Origin: Bog-756 sp036511155
Lineage (GTDB): Bacteria > Actinomycetota > Acidimicrobiia > Acidimicrobiales > RAAP-2
Direction of reading: 5' to 3'
Length of the DNA: 7,896 nt
NCBI GenBank assembly: GCA_036511155.1
Contig: DATCCR010000101.1
Location: 1-7,896, forward strand
How positions within the stretch are numbered: the first letter of the stretch is position 1; every line of letters begins with the position of its first letter. Positions 1 through 5,563 of this stretch are shown in pieces. Under the pieces are notes generated by a model. It was not told the DNA's origin and did no database searches. It saw nothing but the letters and a program-made list of their open reading frames with translations. The position numbers and the translations under genes are program-made.

Positions 1-1
1 A

Positions 2-799
2 TGGTTCGCGCTCGGGCCCCTGCAGCTGCAGCCGTCCGAGTTCGCCACCCTGGTGCTCATCGTGGCCATCGCCACCTACTGCGCCCGCCGGCCCGAGGGA
101 CTCGAGCTGCGTGACCTGGTACGCATCCTGCTGATGGCCGGCCTGCCCATCGTGATCATCATCAAGCAGCCCGACCTCGGCACGGCCATCGTCTGCTCGA
201 TGATCCTGCTGGTCATGTTGGCCGTGGCCGGGATGCCCGTCCGCTACCTGGTCCTGCTGGTGGTGGGGGCCGTGCTGCTGATCGTGGTCGCCCTCAACCT
301 GGGGCTCGTGAAGCACTACCAGATCCAGCGGTTGACCAGCTTCATCTCACCCAACACGGCCAGCACCAACGTCACCTACAACGTGAACCAGGCCAAGACG
401 GCCATCGCCCACGGCGGGATCTTCGGGCAGGGGCTGTTCAAGGGGGCCCAGACCAATCTGGCCTACGTGCCCGAACAGCAGACCGACTTCATCTTTTCGG
501 CGGTGGGGGAGCAGCTGGGCTTCGTGGGGGCCGGCGTGCTCCTGGTCCTCTACGGCATCCTCGCCTGGCGGATCCTCCGGGTGGCCCAGATGGCCAAGGA
601 CGCATTCGGCCGCCTGCTGTGCTCGGGGGTGTTCGCCCTGTTGATGTTCTCGGTCTTCGAGAACGTGGGGATGAACATGGGGATCATGCCGGTGGCCGGT
701 ATCCCACTGCCCTTCCTCTCCTACGGCGGGTCGTCCATGATCGGATTCATGGCGGCCATCGGCATCGTGACCAGCGTCCACTACCGGAGCACACGGTGA
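2..799 (+). CDS. rodA: RodA-type SEDS peptidoglycan glycosyltransferase, 5' end missing
   Basis: SEDS proteins polymerise lipid II into glycan strands in the cytoplasmic membrane; RodA works with a class B PBP in cell elongation. The frame is already open at the left edge, so the start and first membrane helices lie outside; 265 residues are visible. Seen: the 'GPLQLQPSEFA' motif at the left edge, several hydrophobic helices, then 'QQTDFIFSAVGEQLGF', whose Asp (codon 485-487) aligns with the catalytic Asp of RodA (D262 in E. coli). The C-terminal signature 'GIMPVAGIPLPFLSYGGSS' favours RodA over FtsW, which usually has LLPTxGLPLPF. The stop TGA (797-799) overlaps the GTG of the next gene, indicating one transcript. 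By analogy with other bacteria, mreCD and a PBP2 gene may lie upstream, but this cannot be seen here. Confidence 0.95.
   Translation, partial: WFALGPLQLQPSEFATLVLIVAIATYCARRPEGLELRDLVRILLMAGLPIVIIIKQPDLGTAIVCSMILLVMLAVAGMPVRYLVLLVVGAVLLIVVALNLGLVKHYQIQRLTSFISPNTASTNVTYNVNQAKTAIAHGGIFGQGLFKGAQTNLAYVPEQQTDFIFSAVGEQLGFVGAGVLLVLYGILAWRILRVAQMAKDAFGRLLCSGVFALLMFSVFENVGMNMGIMPVAGIPLPFLSYGGSSMIGFMAAIGIVTSVHYRSTR
786..789 (+). promoter_or_regulatory. Ribosome binding site for the BFN gene
   Basis: GGAG lies 6 nt before the GTG at 796, inside the last codons of rodA. It supports 796 as the start, in preference to the ATG at 1015, which has no comparable purine run before it. Confidence 0.55.
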
Positions 800-1434
800 C
801 GGTTCCCGACCCCGACACGGCCGGACCGGCCGACACGGTGGCCGGGCAGGCCCCCGGCGCGCCCGTGGCCGCGGCGGGGACCCCGGTCCTGGACGGCGGT
901 GCGCCCGGCACAGCCGGTCCCACCGAGGGCGCCGACCCCGCCGTCGCCGACCCGGAGCCGGAGCCGGACTACACGGTCCCGACCGGACCGCCCGACGGCT
1001 CGCCGGACTTCCGGATGGCACTGGTGTCCTCGGTGACCATCGACCTGCCCAACCAACATCCGGCGGTGTGCCTGCGGGAGATGGAGACCCCCCGTCGCCA
1101 GCTCACCTTCCCGGTGGGCCTGCAGGACGGGGTGGCACTGTCCCATGCCATGCGGCGCATCCCGACGCCCCGGCCGCTCACCCACGAACTCATGAGCGGG
1201 GTGCTCCAGCGGTTCGACATCGACCTGGTGGCTGTCCGCATCGTGGGCCGGGTCGGCTCGGTGCACTTCGCCGAGTTGGACCTGCGGGGCACGGGCGGCC
1301 GGTCGGTCCACTCGTGCCGACCGACCGACGGCCTCATCCTGGCTCTCCACCAGCCGGTGCAGGTGCCGATCCTCATCGACGCCCGTCTCCTCCAGTGCGG
1401 TGACGACGTGCCCCCGCCGGGTGGCCCGGCGTGA
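796..1434 (+). CDS. Bifunctional nuclease (BFN/DUF151) domain protein with N-terminal extension
   Basis: The 212-residue protein has two parts. Residues 1 to about 73 are Pro/Ala/Gly/Asp-rich, with no predicted fold. Residues 74 to about 200 match the BFN/DUF151 family: 'VTIDLPNQHPAVCLREME', then 'RPLTHELMSGVLQRF', an 'AELDL' strand and 'RPTDGLILALHQPVQVPI', equivalent to the usual RPSDAIALALR...PI. The family is named after a plant protein with RNase and DNase activity; the role of bacterial members is poorly known. The usual 'DARPSDAIAL' reads 'SCRPTDGLIL', so conserved positions have drifted. GTG 796 overlaps the rodA stop (GTGA) and has GGAG 6 nt upstream, implying coupled translation. 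An ATG at 1015 would give about 139 residues, domain only. Family assignment is firm; biochemical function is not. Confidence 0.85.
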   Translation: MTVPDPDTAGPADTVAGQAPGAPVAAAGTPVLDGGAPGTAGPTEGADPAVADPEPEPDYTVPTGPPDGSPDFRMALVSSVTIDLPNQHPAVCLREMETPRRQLTFPVGLQDGVALSHAMRRIPTPRPLTHELMSGVLQRFDIDLVAVRIVGRVGSVHFAELDLRGTGGRSVHSCRPTDGLILALHQPVQVPILIDARLLQCGDDVPPPGGPA

Positions 1435-1449
1435 GCCCCACCGCCTGAG

Positions 1450-1466
1450 CGGGTCCGGCCGGCCCG
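1450..1466. terminator. Possible bidirectional terminator hairpin
   Basis: The 32-nt gap between two convergent stop codons contains CGGGTC-CGGCC-GGCCCG, a 6-bp stem (one T:G wobble) with a 5-nt loop. No T-tract follows on either strand, so intrinsic termination is doubtful. In DNA this GC-rich such hairpins occur by chance; position between convergent genes is the main support. Confidence 0.25.
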
Positions 1467-2870
1467 TCAGCTGCCGGTGAGCAGCCGCCGGCGTCGTTCG
1501 AGGTTCTCCTCGTACTTGGCCTGTTCGGCGGCGTCGGCCGCGGCCGTCCCCTCGTCGGAGATACGCATCAGCAGGGCCACCAGCACGTAGTTGGCGATCA
1601 GCGCCGAACCCCCGTAGGAGACGAAGGGGAGCGTGATGCCGGTCAGCGGCAGGATCCGCACGATCCCGCCGATGATGAAGAAGGCCTGGAAGCCGATGAT
1701 GATGGTGAGCCCGGCGGCCACCAGCTTGGCGAACTCGGAGCGGGCGGCCTGGGCGATGCGGAGGCCGGCGCCGACCAGGAGCATGTAGGCCACCACGATC
1801 ATGGAGGAGCCCATGAGACCCATCTCCTCGCCGATGGTGGCGAAGATGAAGTCGGTCCGGGAGTTCGGGATGCTGTAGGCGCCGAAGCCCAGCCCGAGGC
1901 CGGACCCCCCGACGCCGCCGCTGCCGAGGGCGTACCACGACTGGACGAGCTGCCTGCCGTTGCCGTCCGCGTACTTCCACGGGTTGAGCCAGGTCTGGAC
2001 CCGGACATGGGTCTGGTTGAAGTACTTGGTCGTGATGTAGGCGCCCACCCCGAACATGACCAGGCCGAGCACCAGGTAGCCGGTGCGTCCGGTGGTGATC
2101 CACAGGAGTCCGATGAACAGGGTGAACAGGAGTGCCGAGAACCCGATGTCGTGCTCGAGGCTCATGACCAGGATGGCGAAGCCCCAGGCCAGCACGATCG
2201 GGACCAGCGGCCGGGGGTCGAGCACGAGACGGTTGCCGAGCCGGGCCGTCGGGATGGTGAGCAGCTCCCGCTTGTCGGCGAAGTACGAGGCGAAGAAGAC
2301 GCAGAGGACGATCTTGCCGATCTCCACCGGCTGGAACTCGAACGACCCGAGATGGATCCACAGCCGTGCGCCGTTGATGTTGGCCCCCACCCCGGGCACC
2401 AGCGGTAGGAGCAGCAGGATCACGCCGCCGGCCAGCAGCAGGTAGCGGTAACGGTCCAGGTCGCGGGAACGTCGGATGACGAACAGGGTGACGACGTAGG
2501 CGGCCACACCGCCGGCCGTCCAGGCGGCCTGGAGGGGGGCGTACCTGGTGGTGATCCCGAGGTCGATGCGGGTGATCATCACGTAGCCCATACCGTTGAG
2601 CAGGAAGACGATGGGCATGACGACGGCGTTGGCGTCGGGCACGAAGATCCGGTTGGCCACGTGGGTGACCCCACCCAGGGCCAGGATGCAGAGGAGCAGC
2701 GGCGTCAGGTCCGAGGGGACCTTCGAGGTGTTGCCCAGGATCATGAGGATGTAGGTGGCCACGATGATGACCCCGGCGGCCACCAGGAGGCCCAGCTCGG
2801 TGCGGCGACGCGCCTTGACGCCACGGCGCGGTCGCCTGGCGAAAGCGGAACGGAGGGAGATGAACGGCAT
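1467..2870 (-). CDS. FtsW/RodA/SpoVE family (SEDS) protein, second copy
   Basis: The 467-residue integral membrane protein should be a lipid II polymerase working with a class B PBP. Seen: a basic N-terminus (RRPRRGVKARRR), first helix about 25-45, 'GARLWIHLGSFEFQPVEIGK', 'SRTDFIFATIGEEMG' with the presumed catalytic Asp at residue 340, 'ILPLTGITLPFVSYGGSALIANY', and a charged cytoplasmic tail. Length and arrangement closely recall the M. tuberculosis RodA (Rv0017c) class, distinct from the RodA at the left edge. In mycobacteria that gene sits in a pstP-rodA-pbpA-pknA-pknB cluster; here it is alone, convergent with the BFN gene and divergent from ppk. The ATG at 2870 is chosen because the open frame upstream translates as Pro/Arg-rich shadow sequence. 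It lacks a good Shine-Dalgarno and may be leaderless. Whether it serves division or elongation cannot be told. Confidence 0.93.
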   Translation of the reverse strand: MPFISLRSAFARRPRRGVKARRRTELGLLVAAGVIIVATYILMILGNTSKVPSDLTPLLLCILALGGVTHVANRIFVPDANAVVMPIVFLLNGMGYVMITRIDLGITTRYAPLQAAWTAGGVAAYVVTLFVIRRSRDLDRYRYLLLAGGVILLLLPLVPGVGANINGARLWIHLGSFEFQPVEIGKIVLCVFFASYFADKRELLTIPTARLGNRLVLDPRPLVPIVLAWGFAILVMSLEHDIGFSALLFTLFIGLLWITTGRTGYLVLGLVMFGVGAYITTKYFNQTHVRVQTWLNPWKYADGNGRQLVQSWYALGSGGVGGSGLGLGFGAYSIPNSRTDFIFATIGEEMGLMGSSMIVVAYMLLVGAGLRIAQAARSEFAKLVAAGLTIIIGFQAFFIIGGIVRILPLTGITLPFVSYGGSALIANYVLVALLMRISDEGTAAADAAEQAKYEENLERRRRLLTGS

Positions 2871-2878
2871 CTGCGGCG

Positions 2879-2884
2879 AGCCTA
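2879..2884 (-). promoter_or_regulatory. Candidate -10 box for the second SEDS gene
   Basis: On the minus strand TAGGCT fits the actinobacterial TANNNT -10 pattern and ends 8 nt before the ATG at 2870. Transcription would begin at or within a base or two of the start codon, consistent with the absence of a Shine-Dalgarno. There is no recognisable -35. This is an inference from spacing only. Confidence 0.3.
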
Positions 2885-2953
2885 CCGGCGCCCACGGGGC
2901 GGGCGGGGGAGCCGGCCACGGATCCGGGGCATCCCGCCCGGGCGCCGGAGGTT

Positions 2954-2984
2954 CCTCCCCGGGCCCCGGAGACCGGCCCGGAGG
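2954..2984. repeat. Imperfect inverted repeat in the ppk upstream region
   Basis: Arms CCTCC (2954-2958) plus GGGCC (2961-2965) pair with GGCCC (2975-2979) plus GGAGG (2980-2984). This gives 10 pairs with a 2-nt bulge and a 9-nt loop. A simpler reading is the perfect 7-bp pair CCGGGCC/GGCCCGG at 2959-2965 and 2975-2981. It abuts TACGAT at 2985. It could be an operator in DNA, or in RNA a hairpin hiding GGAGG. Such GC-rich repeats can arise by chance. Confidence 0.4.
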
Positions 2985-2990
2985 TACGAT
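2985..2990 (+). promoter_or_regulatory. Candidate -10 box upstream of ppk
   Basis: TACGAT matches TANNNT and four of six bases of TATAAT. Transcription would start near 2997-3000, close to the ATG at 3000, leaving a leader of roughly 85-90 nt before the preferred ppk start. No -35 resembling TTGACA lies at normal distance. Confidence 0.3.
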
Positions 2991-2999
2991 GGAGCGACG

Positions 3000-3050
3000 A
3001 TGACCCTCTGGCGCCCCCGAGATGACCGCCCTGGCGGGGCGGGGCCGTGA
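3000..3050 (+). CDS. Possible 16-residue leader ORF upstream of ppk
   Basis: ATG at 3000 opens a 16-codon frame reading MTLWRPRDDRPGGAGP, ending at TGA 3048-3050. GGAG at 2991-2994 lies 5 nt before the start; if TACGAT at 2985 is a -10 box, the ORF could instead be leaderless. Its stop overlaps the GTG at 3047 that is in frame with ppk. An even shorter frame (2989-3003, MERR) ends overlapping ATG 3000. A regulatory leader peptide is possible, but frames this short are common by chance and no codon-bias argument can be made. Confidence 0.18.
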   Translation: MTLWRPRDDRPGGAGP

Positions 3051-3072
3051 CGGAGCCGGAGTCCGTCTCGAC

Positions 3073-3077
3073 GAGGA
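3073..3077 (+). promoter_or_regulatory. Ribosome binding site deciding the ppk start
   Basis: GAGGA lies 8 nt before ATG 3086. The alternative in-frame GTG at 3047 has only a G-rich run before it. This favours ATG 3086 and shortens the protein by 13 residues relative to the longest frame. Confidence 0.55.
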
Positions 3078-3085
3078 ACCGTACG

Positions 3086-5563
3086 ATGCCCGCGGTCGGT
3101 GATCCCGACGTCCCCGGGGTGCCGACCTCGGTCGGTGACCTCGACGCCACCGGAGGGCGGGCTCCCGAACAGGAGCGGCCCGAGGAGCAACGGATCGGTG
3201 GAGCGCGCAAGCAGCCGGGACCCGGGCCCGACGCCCACCCACCCGTGCCCGACGAGATCCCCCTGCGCGAGTCCTTCGAGCGGTTCGCCAACCGCGAACT
3301 GTCGTGGCTGGAATTCGCCAACCGACTGCTGGACCTGGCTGCCGACGACCGTCAACCACTCTTGGAGCAGGTGAAGTTCCTGGCCATCTTCGCCGAGGGA
3401 CTCGACGAGTTCTTCCAGGTCCGGGTGGCCGGTCTGGAGGACCAGGTGGCGGCCGGACTCCGGACCCGGTCACCCGACGGCCTGGCCCCCGGCGAGCAGC
3501 TGGAGGCCATCTCGGAACAGGTGACGGCCCTGGTGGAGCGCCAGAGCCGGATCTTCGCCGGAGGGGTGGCCCCGGCCCTACAGACAGCCGGCATCCTCCT
3601 GACCGACTGGCACATGTTGGACGACCACGACCGGGCCCACCTGGACGACGTCTACGTCCGCACCATCTTCCCGATCCTGACCCCGCTGGCCGTCGACCAG
3701 GGCCACCCGTTCCCCTACATCTCCAACCTCTGCCTCAATCTGGTCCTGCGCGTGACCGACCCCACGACCGGCGAACAGCGGATCGCCAGGGTGAAGGTGC
3801 CGCCACTCCTGGAGCGCTTCGTGGCCCTGCCTGACGGCAGCCGGTTCGTGCCGGTCGAGCAGGTCATCGCCGCCCATCTCGACACCCTCTTCCCGGCGAT
3901 GACGATCGCCGAGCACCACGTGTTCCGGGTCACTCGGAATGCCGACCTGTCGGTGGACGAGGACGACGCCCAGGACCTGCTGGCCGCCGTCGAGCTCGAG
4001 CTCCACCGACGCCGGTTCGGCCAGGCCGTCCGCCTCGAGGTGGCGGCCGGCATCTCGTCCGACCTCCTGGACCTGCTGGTGGGCGCGGTCGACGTGCCCG
4101 AGGACAACGTCTTCCTGTCCGACGTGCCCATCGACCTGGGTGGCCTGCGGACCCTGTCGAGTGTGGACCGGCCCGCCCTGGCCCCCGAACCCTGGACGCC
4201 GCTGGTCCCCCCGCAGCTGGCCGGTGGCCGCGACCTGTTCGAGGTCCTCGCCGAGGGCGACGTCCTGCTCCACCACCCCTATGAATCGTTTGCCGCCTCG
4301 GTCGAGGCCTTCGTCGAGCAGGCCGCCGCCGACCCGGACGTTCTGGCCATCAAGCAGACCCTCTACCGCACGGGCACGGACAGTCCGATCGTGGCCGCCA
4401 TGATCCGGGCGTCGCAGTCGGGCAAGCAGGTGACCGCGGTGGTCGAGCTGCAGGCCCGGTTCGACGAGCGGGCCAACATCGCCTGGGCCCGGGCCCTCGA
4501 GGAGGCCGGCGTGCAGGTGGTCTACGGGCTGGCCCGGCTGAAGACCCACTGCAAGATGTCGTTGGTCATCCGACGCGAGGGCGACCACACCCGCCGGTAC
4601 TGTCACGTCGGCAGCGGCAACTACAACTCGGTGACCGCGCTCACCTACGAGGACATCGGGATGCTGACCGCCGATCCCGGCATCGGGGCCGACGTGGCCG
4701 AGGTGTTCAACCTCCTCACCGGCTCGGGGTCCGAGGTGCAACTCCGCCGGTTGGTGGTGTCACCGCTCTCCACCCGCCACGAGGTGATCGACGCCATCGA
4801 TGCCGAGGGGGCGGCCGGCCCGGCCGGCCGCATCGTGCTCAAGACCAACGGGTTGACCGACCCCGAAGTGATCGACGCCCTCTACCGGGCGTCGGCCGGC
4901 GGTACCTCCATCGACCTGGTGGTCCGGGGCCGGTGCAGCATCCGACCCGGGGTGCCGGGCCTGTCCGAGCACATCCGGGTCCGGTCGATCGTGGGCCGCT
5001 TCCTCGAGCACTCGCGGATCTTCCGGTTCGGGGGCGAGCACGGCCGTCCCCTGCGGGTCTGGTTCGGTTCGCCCGACATGATGGAGCGCAATCTCGACCG
5101 CCGGGTCGAGGCCGTGGTGCCGGTGGTCGACCCGGCGATCCAGCAGCGTCTGGTGGGTATCCTCGACGCCGCCCTGTGCGACGAGACGAACTCGTGGACC
5201 CTGGAGTCGGACGGCGCCTGGCGGCGGGTGACGCCGGTTCGGGCGCCGGAGTCGGGGCAGTCGGAGGGGAAGGGTTCGGAGGGAGGCGGCTTCAGCCTGC
5301 AGGATCGGTGCCGAGAGTTGGCGCTCGACGCACTACGGCGTCGGCACAGTGAGGCCCAGGCAGTCCCGTCGCTCCGGCTGGCGGAGGTGGCGGGCGGTGC
5401 GGTGTCACCGGAGCCGGCCCTGGCGACGTCGCCCTGGCCTGGGGCCCCGACGCCGGTGTCGGGGGAGGTGCCGTCGGGGGAGCGGTCGACGGTGACGTCG
5501 GGTCCGGCGTCGAAGCGGCGGCGGTGGCTCCGCTTCCGCGGGCGCTCCGGTCGAACGCCTTAG
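3086..5563 (+). CDS. ppk1: Polyphosphate kinase (PPK1)
   Basis: PPK1 reversibly transfers the ATP gamma-phosphate to polyphosphate through a phosphohistidine. From ATG 3086 the protein has 825 residues, longer than the usual roughly 690-740. The core runs from about residue 58 (RESFERFANRELSWLEF) to about 718 (DGAWRRVTP), flanked by a Pro/Gly/Glu-rich N-terminus and a roughly 107-residue tail ending in KRRRWLRFRGR. Residues matching E. coli R375, R405, H435 (phosphohistidine, in LKTHCK), Y468, R564 and H592 are present at 428, 458, 488, 521, 614 and 642, with E. coli spacing kept for the first four. The ATP-contacting N45 is replaced by Gly 105 (FAEGLDEFF). The TARLYTD region reads TALTYED. 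The 3' 272 nt overlap the convergent flippase-like gene. GTG 3047 is an alternative start. Confidence 0.95.
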   Translation: MPAVGDPDVPGVPTSVGDLDATGGRAPEQERPEEQRIGGARKQPGPGPDAHPPVPDEIPLRESFERFANRELSWLEFANRLLDLAADDRQPLLEQVKFLAIFAEGLDEFFQVRVAGLEDQVAAGLRTRSPDGLAPGEQLEAISEQVTALVERQSRIFAGGVAPALQTAGILLTDWHMLDDHDRAHLDDVYVRTIFPILTPLAVDQGHPFPYISNLCLNLVLRVTDPTTGEQRIARVKVPPLLERFVALPDGSRFVPVEQVIAAHLDTLFPAMTIAEHHVFRVTRNADLSVDEDDAQDLLAAVELELHRRRFGQAVRLEVAAGISSDLLDLLVGAVDVPEDNVFLSDVPIDLGGLRTLSSVDRPALAPEPWTPLVPPQLAGGRDLFEVLAEGDVLLHHPYESFAASVEAFVEQAAADPDVLAIKQTLYRTGTDSPIVAAMIRASQSGKQVTAVVELQARFDERANIAWARALEEAGVQVVYGLARLKTHCKMSLVIRREGDHTRRYCHVGSGNYNSVTALTYEDIGMLTADPGIGADVAEVFNLLTGSGSEVQLRRLVVSPLSTRHEVIDAIDAEGAAGPAGRIVLKTNGLTDPEVIDALYRASAGGTSIDLVVRGRCSIRPGVPGLSEHIRVRSIVGRFLEHSRIFRFGGEHGRPLRVWFGSPDMMERNLDRRVEAVVPVVDPAIQQRLVGILDAALCDETNSWTLESDGAWRRVTPVRAPESGQSEGKGSEGGGFSLQDRCRELALDALRRRHSEAQAVPSLRLAEVAGGAVSPEPALATSPWPGAPTPVSGEVPSGERSTVTSGPASKRRRWLRFRGRSGRTP
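4811..4831. repeat. Perfect 10-bp inverted repeat inside ppk
   Basis: GCGGCCGGCC, one C, then GGCCGGCCGC. As RNA it would form an 8-bp stem with a 5-nt loop. It encodes AAGPAGR in a linker between conserved PPK blocks, where length varies in the family, so coding and GC bias may explain it. Confidence 0.5.

Noticed and set aside
619..795. Upstream extension of the BFN frame into rodA
   Set aside because: The extension covers conserved rodA sequence in another frame; GTG 796 has a Shine-Dalgarno and a stop-start overlap.
781..3321. 846-codon open frame on the minus strand across the BFN and SEDS genes
   Set aside because: It translates to Arg/Pro/Gly/His-rich sequence with no family motif, runs antisense to the BFN gene and in another frame of the SEDS gene, and is the usual shadow in high-GC DNA.
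2871..3473. N-terminal extension of the second SEDS protein
   Set aside because: The extra ~200 residues are Pro/Arg/Gly shadow sequence, partly antisense to ppk, and homologous proteins begin near the chosen ATG.
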